From NCBI GenBank assembly GCA_030741175.1, contig JASLVT010000023.1, positions 1-11,256 on the forward strand: a DNA stretch of 11,256 nucleotides, written 5' to 3'. This document shows, in pieces, positions 1-7,832 of this stretch (within the stretch, counting starts at the first letter, position 1; each line of letters opens with the position of its first letter). The notes beneath the pieces are model-generated. The model searched no databases. It had not been told where the DNA came from and worked only from the letters and a program-made list of their open reading frames with translations. This stretch comes from Porticoccaceae bacterium. GTDB taxonomy: Bacteria > Pseudomonadota > Gammaproteobacteria > Pseudomonadales > Porticoccaceae. A program made the position numbers and the translations under genes.

Positions 1-7
1 TGCTCAT
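1..7 (-). CDS. soxA: Start of next gene, probably sarcosine oxidase alpha subunit (3' part outside window)
   Basis: Only the first two codons (Met-Ser) and one further base are visible. An ATG on the minus strand at 7-5 overlaps the TGA stop of soxD (6-4) in the classic ATGA arrangement, so a translationally coupled gene begins here and runs off the left edge. In heterotetrameric sarcosine oxidase loci the usual order is soxB-soxD-soxA-soxG, so soxA is expected. The identity is inferred from gene order; only the start codon is seen. Confidence 0.45.
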
Positions 8-303
8 TTCTGCGATCCCCTACCCTCAGTTACCTGAGGCTGAGTCCCTATCCCATAGGTTTCCAGTATCTGGTAGGAAACAGTATTCCGAGTAACATTA
101 AAATAACGCCGACAACCTGCGCTGTGGTACCACATTTCATGATGGATACCTCGGGGATTTTTACGAAAAAACAAATAGTCACCCCATTCATTATCGCTCA
201 AGGAGTCTGGGTCTGCAGGACGCGCAATATGAGCCTCACCACCGTAGCTAAACTCTTCCTCATCGCGCGCCTCTTTGCAGTAGGGACAATAGATTAATAA
301 CAT
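4..303 (-). CDS. soxD: Sarcosine oxidase delta subunit (SoxD)
   Basis: Small zinc-binding subunit of cytoplasmic heterotetrameric (alpha-beta-gamma-delta) sarcosine oxidase. The enzyme demethylates sarcosine to glycine, giving 5,10-methylene-THF (or formaldehyde) and H2O2. The 99-residue product has the family length and begins directly with the C-P-Y-C pair (C6, C9). It has a later His/Cys pair (H60, C64) in HSAGC, matching the known Cys-Cys-His-Cys zinc site of SoxD. The region around residues 39-52 (EWGDYLFFRKNPRG) is typical of the family. ATG at 303 is preceded by AGGTAA about 10 nt upstream. It lies 19 nt after soxB and overlaps the next gene by ATGA, so it belongs to a soxBD(AG) operon. 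I see no abnormality. Confidence 0.93.
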   Translation of the reverse strand: MLLIYCPYCKEARDEEEFSYGGEAHIARPADPDSLSDNEWGDYLFFRKNPRGIHHEMWYHSAGCRRYFNVTRNTVSYQILETYGIGTQPQVTEGRGSQK

Positions 304-322
304 ATCAGCAAATTACCTGTAA

Positions 323-1576
323 TTAATGAGCCACACCGGCAGCACCGTGCTCATCTATCAGAGCTCCACTGTTAAAACGGTCTATATTAAATGGCTTGGC
401 CAGGGGATGGGGACGATCATTGGCTACGGTATCGGCAAAAACATAGCCTGACCCCGGGGTGGCCTTAAAACCTCCAGTACCCCAACCACAGTTGAAATAG
501 AGTCCCTTGACGGCAGTTTTGCTGATAATTGGGCAAGCATCTGGGCAGGTATCTACCACTCCACCCCACTGCCGGTTCATACGCACCCTACTGAAAGCGG
601 GAAACAGTTCACAAATCGCCTGCAAGGTGTGTTCAATAATATGAAATGAACCGCGTTGGCCATAGCCATTGTAGCCATCGACGCCGGCACCAATGACCAA
701 ATCGCCTTTATCCGACTGACTGATATAGCCATGCACAGCATTGGACATCACCACCGTATCGAGACAGGGTTTAACCGGCTCGGAAACCAGTGCCTGTAGA
801 GGTCGCGACTCAACCGGTAATCTCAGTCCCGCCATAGCCGCCACAACACCGGAATTGCCGGCGGTAACACAGGCAACTTTTCGCGCGCCAATAAAGCCCT
901 GAGTTGTTTCAACGCCCACCACCGCGCCATTTTTACGGCGGATACCCGTCACCTCAGTCTCCTGAATAAGGTCCACACCGAGAGCATCAGCGCCCCGCGC
1001 ATAACCCCAAGCGACAGCATCATGTCGAGCGGTGCCGCCGCGAGGCTGCCATGAGGCACCCAAAATAGGATAACGACAGTCACTGGAAATATTTATCAGA
1101 GGGGCTATTTCTTTTATTCGCTGAGGGCTAACAACTTCTCCATCAATACCATTGAGGCGGTTGGCATTCACCCGTCGCTCAATATCACGCATGTCCTGTA
1201 GATTGTGACCAAGATTTAATACCCCGCGCTGGCTGAACATCACGTTGTAGTTAAGTTCTTGGCTCAATCCCTCCCACAGCTTGAGTGACAATTCATATAG
1301 CTGTGCTGCTTCATCCCACAGATAGTTAGACCGAATAATGGTTGTATTGCGAGCCGTATTACCACCGCCTAAATAACCTTTTTCAATTACTGCAACATTG
1401 GTAATGCCATGGACCGACGCCAGGTAATAGGCTGTCGCAAGCCCATGACCACCACCGCCGACAACAATCACATCGTAATCGGTTTTGGGCTGCGGGCTAC
1501 GCCATAGTTTTTGCCAATTTTCATGGTAACTCAGCGCATTTTTGAACAGACTGAAGCCAGAGTATTTCTTCACCAT
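323..1576 (-). CDS. soxB: Sarcosine oxidase beta subunit (SoxB), FAD/FMN-dependent
   Basis: Catalytic flavoprotein subunit of heterotetrameric sarcosine oxidase, which oxidises the N-methyl of sarcosine. Near the N-terminus (about residues 35-52) is a DAO-type dinucleotide-binding motif, [18 protein letters not shown]. The [17 protein letters not shown] stretch contains H185, the likely counterpart of the histidine that covalently binds FMN in characterised SoxB (near residue 173 there). The C-terminal [16 protein letters not shown] is the usual FAD-closing motif. Length is 417 aa, normal for the family. I chose ATG at 1576 (MVKKYSGF) because SoxB proteins start close to an RYSGF-like segment; an in-frame GTG two codons upstream (1582) is possible but less likely. 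It is the first gene of the soxBD(A) operon, divergent from the regulator at 1794. No strong sigma-70 promoter was found upstream, which fits dependence on an AraC-type activator. Confidence 0.93.
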   Translation of the reverse strand: MVKKYSGFSLFKNALSYHENWQKLWRSPQPKTDYDVIVVGGGGHGLATAYYLASVHGITNVAVIEKGYLGGGNTARNTTIIRSNYLWDEAAQLYELSLKLWEGLSQELNYNVMFSQRGVLNLGHNLQDMRDIERRVNANRLNGIDGEVVSPQRIKEIAPLINISSDCRYPILGASWQPRGGTARHDAVAWGYARGADALGVDLIQETEVTGIRRKNGAVVGVETTQGFIGARKVACVTAGNSGVVAAMAGLRLPVESRPLQALVSEPVKPCLDTVVMSNAVHGYISQSDKGDLVIGAGVDGYNGYGQRGSFHIIEHTLQAICELFPAFSRVRMNRQWGGVVDTCPDACPIISKTAVKGLYFNCGWGTGGFKATPGSGYVFADTVANDRPHPLAKPFNIDRFNSGALIDEHGAAGVAH

Positions 1577-1793
1577 AATCACTCATAACAATTGCGGACT
1601 ATCGTGTTATTGGAACAAGTGAATGGCAGTGACCGATAGAACAAAACTGACAACTGTGATGCTAAAAACGACAATAATGACCAAATTGCATAAAAATTAA
1701 CCAATATGACGTTTGTATTCTGTAGCTAATTATAATTTGTTGTATATAAGCGTCGACCAATCTACAATCTTCATTTTGCCTAGCAATCAAGCA
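1577..1793. promoter_or_regulatory. Divergent intergenic region between soxB and a GlxA-type regulator
   Basis: This 217-nt AT-rich gap lies between the soxB start (minus strand) and the ATG of the plus-strand regulator, so it must hold both promoters. On the plus strand a perfect TATAAT lies at 1731-1736. No good -35 sits at standard spacing; ATGACG at 1706-1711 is 19 nt away. On the minus strand no convincing -35/-10 pair is visible; TTGTCA (around 1649-1654) lacks a -10 at 16-18 nt. Weak core promoters are what AraC-family activated promoters often look like. TGAC half-elements recur at 1630, 1648, 1678 and 1707, but without regular spacing. Confidence 0.55.
1731..1736 (+). promoter_or_regulatory. 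Candidate -10 box for the plus-strand regulator
   Basis: A consensus TATAAT hexamer lies 57 nt upstream of the preferred ATG at 1794. The reading frame is open back to a TTG at 1713. A promoter inside that stretch would make it 5' leader, which supports the internal ATG as the true start. The -35 is poor, so the promoter may need an activator. Confidence 0.4.
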
Positions 1794-2780
1794 ATGGTTC
1801 CAAACGCCGACGAAAAATTAGCCACGTCACCCAGTTTATCGGTAGGGTTTGTGCTGATGCCAAGCTTTACTCTGTTGCCTTTTTCCGCTTTTGTCGATGC
1901 TCTGCGCCTCGCCGCCGATGAAGGTGATCACAGTGAACAAATTCACTGTCGCTGGACAGTCATGGGGCCAGACCTTAAAAAGATTACCTCCAGCGCCGGT
2001 GTCGCTATTGAACCCTGGGAGACGTACCGCGACCCAGCTGAATTTGACTACATAGTGGTTGTTGGCGGCCTACTGTCTGAGACATTGCATGGCAATCAAC
2101 ACCTAATTGATTATCTGCAGCGCAGCGACCGAGCGCATGTTCCCATTATCGGTTTGTGCACCGGCTCTTTTGCCATGATAAGAGCGGGCTTAATGCATAA
2201 TCGCCGTTGCTGTGTCAGTTGGTTCCACCACAAGGATTTAACCGATCGTTTTAGCGATGTCGTCCCTGTAGCAGATCAATTATTTGTCGATGATGGTGAT
2301 CGAATCACCTGCGCTGGAGGTGCCGTGGCGGCAGATTTAGCGGCCTATATTATTGAACGGCATCTAGGGCAAAGCTGGGCTCGCAAGAGTTTGCGCATCT
2401 TAGTCATGGACAATCCCAGGCCAGCGAATGCGCCTCAGCCGCAACCTACCTCAGATTATCAGGTAAAAAACAAATGGGTAGTGCGCGCATTATTACTGAT
2501 GGAGCAAAACCTTAGCCGTCCCCTATCAACTGATGAAATTGCCGACCGCCTAAATATCTCAAAACGACAAATCGAGCGTCTATTTATGAGCGATACGGGA
2601 AAGAGTCTGCAAAAATTTTACCGCGCTATTCGGTTAAGCTATGGACTCTGGTTATTGCAAAATACATCCCGGTCGATTACTGATATAGCTCAGGAATGTG
2701 GCTTCGCAGATACCGCCCACTTCTCGCGTGCATTTCGCACCAATTTTGATAAAAGGCCCACTGAATTCCGTCAGAGTTAA
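1794..2780 (+). CDS. GlxA-type transcriptional regulator (GATase1/DJ-1-like domain plus AraC HTH)
   Basis: Cytoplasmic DNA-binding regulator of 328 aa. The N-terminal half (about residues 14-190) is a DJ-1/PfpI-like amidotransferase-fold sensor domain. It carries the nucleophile-elbow-like GLCTGSFAMIRAGLM (Cys at residue 122), used for ligand sensing rather than catalysis in this family. The C-terminal ~100 residues are a double helix-turn-helix AraC domain, with LSTDEIADRLNISKRQIERLF as the first HTH and ITDIAQECGFADTAHFSRAFR as the second. ATG at 1794 is preferred to the upstream in-frame TTG at 1713 because it starts shortly before the conserved SVGFVLMP strand and leaves a -10 box upstream. 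No strong Shine-Dalgarno is visible. It is divergent from soxB and convergent with the GbdR-like gene. Family members (GbdR, CdhR, ArgR, SouR) sense quaternary amines or amino acids, so a betaine or sarcosine ligand is plausible but unproven. Confidence 0.85.
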   Translation: MVPNADEKLATSPSLSVGFVLMPSFTLLPFSAFVDALRLAADEGDHSEQIHCRWTVMGPDLKKITSSAGVAIEPWETYRDPAEFDYIVVVGGLLSETLHGNQHLIDYLQRSDRAHVPIIGLCTGSFAMIRAGLMHNRRCCVSWFHHKDLTDRFSDVVPVADQLFVDDGDRITCAGGAVAADLAAYIIERHLGQSWARKSLRILVMDNPRPANAPQPQPTSDYQVKNKWVVRALLLMEQNLSRPLSTDEIADRLNISKRQIERLFMSDTGKSLQKFYRAIRLSYGLWLLQNTSRSITDIAQECGFADTAHFSRAFRTNFDKRPTEFRQS

Positions 2781-3769
2781 CTCAGCGCCCGTCGCTCACT
2801 GCTCGGCGGCTTACCATAGAGGTCACTGTAGCATTTACTGAAATGAGGTGCGGTAGAGAAGCCACAGCTTATAGCCACATCGATCACTGGGATAGATGTC
2901 TGCAATAACAGCAATCTTGCTCGTGAAAGACGCAATTCCAGATAGTAGCGAGAGGGTGCACAATGTAGATAGCGGTTAAATAATCGTTCCAATTGACGCC
3001 TCGATATACCGACATATTCGGCCACCTCGTCCAGGCTAAGCGGCTCCTCAATATTAGCCTCCATAAGAGTCACAGCATCTACCAGCCTAGGTTGACTTGC
3101 GCCCATCAAATACTGGAGAGGCGCACGCTGAGGATCTTTTTCCGTACGAACACGATCGCAGGTAAATTGCTCAGAGATCTGTTGTACCAACTGATGACCA
3201 TGGATACTGGCAACTAGGTTGAGCATTAAATCGATTGAGCTTATACCACCAGAGCAGGTGTAGCGATCGCGATCGATCACAAAGAGACTCGAAGAGATAT
3301 TTAACTTGGGGAATTGTTCGCGCATGCTGGCAATATTTTCCCAGTGGATAGTACTGCGATAACCATCCAACAGACCGGCTGATGCAAGCACATAGCTACC
3401 CGTGCAGATACCACCCAGAGGAATGTTTTTCTTATCCATAGCGCGGAGAGCTTCGAGCGTCTCCCTAGTACAATGGTCCTTGATATTGTAACCACCACAA
3501 ACAATCAACACCTGCATATCATCGACAGATTTCAGGCTACCATCTAACTTCAGCTCAAGACCCGCACTGGACACAACTGACTCGCCATCGAGAGAAAAAA
3601 CAGAATAACGATAAAGTTCTTTATCGCTCAACCGATTGGCCATACGCAATACCGACACCGCATTTGAAAAAGTACTGAGGGTATACTCTGGCATCAAAAG
3701 AAAACCAATATGCATGGTTTCATATGCTTCTGGGGACTCAGCTACAACTGCATCTACGGTGTCGACCAT
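2777..3769 (-). CDS. gbdR: GbdR-like glycine betaine/dimethylglycine-responsive AraC-family regulator
   Basis: 330-aa GATase1-like/AraC regulator. The sensor domain begins at HIGFLLMPEYTL (residue 20 on) and has the elbow GGICTGSYVLASAGLLDGYR (C122), then the STIHWEN and IDRDRYTCSGG motifs. The C-terminal AraC domain (about 225-330) has LSLDEVAEYVGISRRQLERLF, then RYYLELRLSRARLLL, then a CGFSTAPHFSK second HTH and a PPSSERR tail. These stretches read very like Pseudomonas GbdR, which activates glycine betaine, dimethylglycine and sarcosine catabolism genes including soxBDAG. The start is ATG 3769, with AAGAGA about 9 nt upstream; M19 is an alternative. The stop overlaps that of the convergent regulator by 4 nt (shared TTAA). 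It is probably the activator of the flanking sox and methyltransferase operons (inference). Confidence 0.85.
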   Translation of the reverse strand: MVDTVDAVVAESPEAYETMHIGFLLMPEYTLSTFSNAVSVLRMANRLSDKELYRYSVFSLDGESVVSSAGLELKLDGSLKSVDDMQVLIVCGGYNIKDHCTRETLEALRAMDKKNIPLGGICTGSYVLASAGLLDGYRSTIHWENIASMREQFPKLNISSSLFVIDRDRYTCSGGISSIDLMLNLVASIHGHQLVQQISEQFTCDRVRTEKDPQRAPLQYLMGASQPRLVDAVTLMEANIEEPLSLDEVAEYVGISRRQLERLFNRYLHCAPSRYYLELRLSRARLLLLQTSIPVIDVAISCGFSTAPHFSKCYSDLYGKPPSSERRALS

Positions 3770-3853
3770 ATCAACAATCTCTTTTCTAATTTTAATATTA
3801 TAATTATTATTTTCGGCTCAACCTTTGCGATCAAGTCCTACTTAATAGATCAG

Positions 3854-3859
3854 ATTATA
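3854..3859 (-). promoter_or_regulatory. Candidate -10 box for the GbdR-like gene
   Basis: A consensus TATAAT on the minus strand lies 84 nt upstream of the ATG at 3769, in the 144-nt AT-rich gap (3770-3913). No recognisable -35 sits 16-18 nt upstream. It could be an extended-spacing or activated promoter, or a chance match in AT-rich DNA. Confidence 0.3.
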
Positions 3860-3872
3860 GGCCAAAAAATCA

Positions 3873-3904
3873 ATTTAAAAGAAGGTTTTTTTAAGGTTTT
3901 AAAT
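3873..3904 (-). terminator. Weak candidate terminator after the methyltransferase operon
   Basis: An 8-bp inverted repeat (ATTTAAAA at 3873-3880, TTTTAAAT at 3897-3904) with a 16-nt loop follows the reactivase stop codon. It is followed on the minus strand by TGATTTTTT. The stem is all A-T, so termination would be weak and some read-through into the regulator gene is possible. Confidence 0.25.
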
Positions 3905-3913
3905 AGGCTAAAA

Positions 3914-5920
3914 CTAGTGGCGGCGGCGACGTTTTCGTGAACTGCCCGCAGTATCGCTAATAATTTTGGATGGTGGTTTTTTAACCACAGAAAATAGATT
4001 TGTAAACTGATCTTGTTTATTTGGAAAAGCCATGGCATCGACAAAATAATCCTGAAATTTAGCTTCGATAGCTGTTTCAATTTTCTCTATATTTTTCACC
4101 AAATTTTCGATCAGACTTCTCGATTGCTGATTGAGCAGAGCGATACGTGCACCAGTACCAGCGGCATTACCGGCTGAGGAAACCTCACCAAGTGCACAAT
4201 CCGGAATCAAACCCAACGTCATGGCATGTTGCACATTGATATGACTACCGAAAGCACCGGCCAACCGAATTCGTTCAACCCTATCAACACCAATATGATC
4301 CATTAACAACTTAACCCCGGCATAGAGCGCCGCTTTAGCCAGTTGAATCTGTCGAATATCATTTTGTGTCACCACTATCGGAGATGCATCGTTATTGGGC
4401 TGGTGAAGCAGATAAGACCAGGTCCGGTCATTTTGAACTATTCGCTCACTTTGACGTGCTAGATCACCATCAATAATACCATCCTCGGTAACAATGCCTG
4501 ATAAGTACATCTCAGCGACTACCTCAATAATGCCTGAGCCACAGATGCCGGTCACAGGCTGCGTCTGCATCAACTCCTCGAATTCCTGCTCATCAGACCA
4601 CAGCTCAGAACCGATGATTTTAAAGCGCGGCTCCAACGTTTTTGGGTCGATACGCACGCGTTCGATAGCACCAGGTGCCGCTCGCTGTCCACAGCTGATC
4701 TGAGCACCTTCAAATGCGGGACCCGTTGGACTCGAACAGGCTAACAGACGATGACGGTTACCGAGCACAATTTCGGCATTAGTGCCCACATCGACTAAAA
4801 GGGTCATCTGCTCCTGCTCTTGCGGCGCCTCGGAGAGAATCATACCGGCGGTGTCCGCACCAACATGGCCGGCAATACAGGGCAAAATATAGACGCGTCC
4901 CGCAGCATTAATGGTTAAATCTAATTCATTGGCAGCTAGCTCAACCGCCGCATCTGTGGTCAGTGCAAAAGGCGCACCACCCAGTGGTACGGGGCTGATG
5001 CCCAATAGAATATGGTGCATAATCGGATTAGCCACCACTGAGACTTCGAGGATGTCGTCGACGCTCGATTCGGTCTGCTCCGCGAGCTGCGCAAACAAGC
5101 TACTGAGCGTCTCCCGAATAGCCAGTGTCATCGCCTCAGCTCCCTCTGGGTTCATCATGACATAAGAGACTCGACTCATTAAATCCTCGCCAAAGCGAAT
5201 CTGCGGATTCATCTGGCTTGCGCTAGCCACCACTTCCCCCGTCGCAAGATCGCAGAGATGTGCAGCAACTGTGGTCGATCCAACATCGACGGCTACACCA
5301 AAAGCGTTGTCTCTGAAACCCGGCCACAGTGCGATAATTTGACGATTGCGATATACCGCGACGGTGACACCACGCTCAGCGGCATCCAGAGCAGGCTGCA
5401 AGGAGTTCAATAGGATGTTGTCGAAATCAAGATCAGTAAGACTCCACTGCTCATTCAGGGCATCCATAAGGCGCTGCAGATCCCCCTTAGGCACATGCAT
5501 ATCTGCCTCTTCCACCTGCACGTAGTAAAGCCGCGTAGCGGGATCAAGACTAATATCGCGATATTCAGCCTCTTTGCGTACCACTTGTCGATGTACCTGA
5601 CTTTCAGGTGGCACATCAATCACCACATCATCCAGCAATAATGTATGGCAGCTTAAACGCCGACCATCGGCTAAGGGCGCCTTACGCTCACTATATTTAA
5701 TCTCAGTCGCACAGAGGGGAGACAAGTGGCTACTATCCGACTCGATCTGATGTTTAGCAAAAGATCCTTCAGCACAGATTATCTGGCAACGACCACATAG
5801 CCCGCGGCCACCACAGACAGAATCAATATCGACACCTAATACTCGTGCCGCATGCAGTAGCGGCGTGTTCACAGGAAAGCTTCCGCGCCGACCAGAGGGA
5901 GTAAAAACCACCTTGACCAT
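3914..5920 (-). CDS. RACo-type corrinoid activation protein ([2Fe-2S] ferredoxin + ASKHA/DUF4445)
   Basis: Reductive activator of corrinoid proteins. It returns inactive Co(II) to Co(I) using an N-terminal [2Fe-2S] centre and ATP hydrolysis. The 668-aa product shows plant-type ferredoxin ligands C36, C42, C45 and C91 (motif CGGRGLCGRC, then LSCH). A linker region (about 100-205) follows. The ASKHA-fold DUF4445 domain then has VDVGSTT (211-217), LPCIAGHVGADT (about 346-357), DVGTN (377-381), the SPTGPAFEG loop, GICGSG, and a late LAGAFGSHIN. Length and order match RACo/RamA-like reactivases; RamA proper uses [4Fe-4S] clusters, so this is nearer RACo. ATG at 5920 (MVKVVFTPSG) is chosen: it starts just before the ferredoxin fold and 16 nt after the preceding stop, whereas ATG 6031 would overlap the upstream gene by 95 nt. 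The Shine-Dalgarno is weak. The C-terminus ends in an unusual RKRRRRH tail. It is the last gene of the operon and presumably serves the corrinoid protein at 9225-9923. Confidence 0.9.
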   Translation of the reverse strand: MVKVVFTPSGRRGSFPVNTPLLHAARVLGVDIDSVCGGRGLCGRCQIICAEGSFAKHQIESDSSHLSPLCATEIKYSERKAPLADGRRLSCHTLLLDDVVIDVPPESQVHRQVVRKEAEYRDISLDPATRLYYVQVEEADMHVPKGDLQRLMDALNEQWSLTDLDFDNILLNSLQPALDAAERGVTVAVYRNRQIIALWPGFRDNAFGVAVDVGSTTVAAHLCDLATGEVVASASQMNPQIRFGEDLMSRVSYVMMNPEGAEAMTLAIRETLSSLFAQLAEQTESSVDDILEVSVVANPIMHHILLGISPVPLGGAPFALTTDAAVELAANELDLTINAAGRVYILPCIAGHVGADTAGMILSEAPQEQEQMTLLVDVGTNAEIVLGNRHRLLACSSPTGPAFEGAQISCGQRAAPGAIERVRIDPKTLEPRFKIIGSELWSDEQEFEELMQTQPVTGICGSGIIEVVAEMYLSGIVTEDGIIDGDLARQSERIVQNDRTWSYLLHQPNNDASPIVVTQNDIRQIQLAKAALYAGVKLLMDHIGVDRVERIRLAGAFGSHINVQHAMTLGLIPDCALGEVSSAGNAAGTGARIALLNQQSRSLIENLVKNIEKIETAIEAKFQDYFVDAMAFPNKQDQFTNLFSVVKKPPSKIISDTAGSSRKRRRRH

Positions 5921-5936
5921 CTTTTGCAAAATACGA

Positions 5937-6830
5937 TTAACCCCGTCGTCTGCGACCGCCGCGCGCGCGACCCTCGCCTTCAACAGCGGGCTCCCTATAA
6001 GCTTGAATCCAGTTGGCGCAGTTGGGATCATGGCCCATCATCACATCACCGCCGCGCACTGCCGCCATCACCTCGGGGTGCAATGGGCTGGTGATCGCCG
6101 AGGTCATTCCCGATGCCATTGCCATGGTCAGAAATGCACTGTTGATACCATTGCGATTGGGCAATCCAAAGCTGACATTGGATGCACCGCAGGTAGTGTT
6201 TACCTTGAGCTCTTCACGCAGACGACGCACCACATGCATGACCTGAAGACCAGCGGTATTAATCGCTCCAATCGGCATAACCAGTGGATCGACGACAACA
6301 TCGCTGTAGTGAATACCGTGATCGGCGGCGCGTTCAACAATCTTTTTAGCCACTGCAAAGCGTACATCCGGATCCTCAGAAATGCCCGATTCATCATTGG
6401 AAATCGCCACCACTGAGGCGCCGTGCTTGGCCACCAAGGGCAACACTCGCTCTAGCACCTCATCCTCACCGGTCACAGAATTAACCAACGCTTTGCCCTG
6501 ATAGACAGCTAAACCCGCTTCCAGCGCCTCAATAATTGATGAATCTATACTCAAGGGAACATCGGTAATTGACTGCACTAACTGAATGGCTTCAGCCAGA
6601 ATGCGCGGCTCGTCAGCCAGTGGAATGCCCGCATTGACATCCAGCATTTGTGCACCTGCAGCGACCTGAGCCAGGGCATCGGACTCCACGCGACTATAGT
6701 CACCAACTTTCATTTCTTCAGCCAATATTTTGCGGCCGGTAGGATTAATACGTTCACCAATAATGACAAACGGCTGGTCAAAGCCTATTTTGACTTCTTT
6801 GGTGGCAGAACTAATAGTGGTGATGGTCAT
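5937..6830 (-). CDS. Pterin-binding (DHPS-like) methyltransferase, methylcorrinoid:tetrahydrofolate
   Basis: 297-aa TIM-barrel protein of the pterin-binding family (as in AcsE/MeTr, MtgA and the folate domain of MetH). It likely moves the methyl group from the methylated corrinoid protein to tetrahydrofolate. Visible motifs are GERINPTGR (25-33), MLDVNAG (62-68), LSIDSS (93-98), the LVNSV strand (115-119), VVVDPL (178-183) and CGASNVSFGLPNR (214-226), the last being characteristic of the MeTr/MtgA group rather than true dihydropteroate synthase. No cobalamin-binding domain is fused, so it depends on a separate corrinoid protein. The start is ATG 6830 with GGAGAA about 6 nt upstream, 15 nt after metF. 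It ends in an Arg-rich RARGGRRRRG tail beyond the barrel. The direction (methyl to THF) is inferred from the linked reductase and reactivase genes. Confidence 0.88.
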   Translation of the reverse strand: MTITTISSATKEVKIGFDQPFVIIGERINPTGRKILAEEMKVGDYSRVESDALAQVAAGAQMLDVNAGIPLADEPRILAEAIQLVQSITDVPLSIDSSIIEALEAGLAVYQGKALVNSVTGEDEVLERVLPLVAKHGASVVAISNDESGISEDPDVRFAVAKKIVERAADHGIHYSDVVVDPLVMPIGAINTAGLQVMHVVRRLREELKVNTTCGASNVSFGLPNRNGINSAFLTMAMASGMTSAITSPLHPEVMAAVRGGDVMMGHDPNCANWIQAYREPAVEGEGRARGGRRRRG

Positions 6831-6845
6831 GCTGTTCTCCAGACA

Positions 6846-7832
6846 TTATCGGTTGGGATGCCAGGGCGTTCGAGCCCCTAGCACCTGTGTTTTTTCTACA
6901 ATTTCAGCAATGCGCTGTTCCTGTCGGTAGGCCATAATGTGCACCCCACTGACGCCTTCTATTTCACGGATTTCATTGATCATATCAATACAGATATTAA
7001 CGCCTTCCTGTTGCTGATCCTCAGCACCCGACAAGCGTTTTATAATGGCATCAGGAATATGTACTCCAGCCACATTATTACGTATCCACTCGGCTGACTT
7101 AGCCGACGCCAAGGGGCCAACTCCGGGTAAAATAAAGACCTGCTTGTGCAGTCCCATATCCCGTACTTTGGCCATGTAATCCTTTAACATTGGGATATCA
7201 AAGCAGTATTGTGTTTGCACAAATTGCGCGCCGGCAGCAACTTTTTTCGCCAGACGTAATGGTCGGTAATCAAATGGTGGCGCGAACGGATTAGCTGCAG
7301 CACCCAAAAATACCTGAGGTGGAGATGAAATTTTACGACCACTGAGAAACTGCCCCTGATCTCGCATGCCTTTAAGCATTTGCAAACTGGTCATGCAGTC
7401 CATATCAAAGACAGGCTTGGCCTCGGGATGATCACCAGACTGTACCCCATCACCAGTGAGACAGAGGATATTTGACACGCCCATGGCCGAGGCGCCCAGC
7501 ACATCACCTTGCATAGCAATTCGATTTTTATCGCGACAGGATATTTGCATAATCATCGAGTAGCCGCGCCGGGTCAGTAATGCACACATACCCACACTAG
7601 ACATATGGCAATTGGCACCGGAACCATCGGTCGCATTAATTGCGTCGACATAACCATCGAATAGCGCGGCTCGGGCATAGACCTCTTGCGGGTCGGCCGA
7701 ATCAGGCGGCGCTATTTCGGCGGTCACGGCAAATTGACCAGCACGCAGCACACGCTCAAAACGACCGGGAGAATCATGACCAGGTAGTATAGGAAGATTT
7801 TCGCCAGCCAGTGGCTCATCATCAAATAGCAT
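6846..7832 (-). CDS. metF: Methylenetetrahydrofolate reductase, MetF-like
   Basis: FAD-dependent TIM-barrel enzyme interconverting 5,10-methylene-THF and 5-methyl-THF. The 328-aa product shows the family landmarks AEIAPPDSADP (E39, counterpart of the catalytic Glu near residue 28 of E. coli MetF), CLTGDGVQSGDHP (D128), QTQYCFD (Q208) and ILPGVGPL. ATG 7832 is chosen because it forms a TGATG junction with the upstream stop and has a G-rich ribosome site (GGGGGTGG) just before it; a longer in-frame form from 7871 would overlap the upstream gene by 40 nt. In this operon it most likely acts in the oxidative direction, feeding methyl groups arriving as CH3-THF into the CH2-THF pool, with the adjacent Cys-rich MetV-like protein as electron partner. 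A biosynthetic role in methionine synthesis is the alternative but fits the neighbours less well. Confidence 0.88.
   Translation of the reverse strand: MLFDDEPLAGENLPILPGHDSPGRFERVLRAGQFAVTAEIAPPDSADPQEVYARAALFDGYVDAINATDGSGANCHMSSVGMCALLTRRGYSMIMQISCRDKNRIAMQGDVLGASAMGVSNILCLTGDGVQSGDHPEAKPVFDMDCMTSLQMLKGMRDQGQFLSGRKISSPPQVFLGAAANPFAPPFDYRPLRLAKKVAAGAQFVQTQYCFDIPMLKDYMAKVRDMGLHKQVFILPGVGPLASAKSAEWIRNNVAGVHIPDAIIKRLSGAEDQQQEGVNICIDMINEIREIEGVSGVHIMAYRQEQRIAEIVEKTQVLGARTPWHPNR

Noticed and set aside
1630..1711. TGAC repeats in the soxB/regulator intergenic region as an AraC-type operator array
   Set aside because: Four copies of a 4-5 nt word at spacings of 18, 30 and 29 nt in 217 nt are not distinguishable from chance without comparison to related genomes.
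1713..1793. N-terminal extension of the plus-strand regulator from a TTG start
   Set aside because: The extension is AT-rich, overlaps a TATAAT box and adds residues not seen before the conserved sensor strand. ATG 1794 is the more natural start.
5958..5972. GC-alternating run (GCGCGCGCG) as a structural or regulatory element
   Set aside because: It is explained by Arg/Ala/Gly codons of the Arg-rich tail of the folate methyltransferase.
5921..6031. Longer reactivase start at 6031
   Set aside because: It would overlap the preceding gene by 95 nt and add sequence encoded opposite the Arg-rich tail in another frame. The ferredoxin domain begins at the ATG at 5920.
5865..6416. 183-codon plus-strand open frame antisense to the folate methyltransferase and reactivase genes
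   Set aside because: It lies opposite two clearly real genes, its product is low-complexity His/Cys-rich without a recognisable fold, and it has no ribosome site of note.
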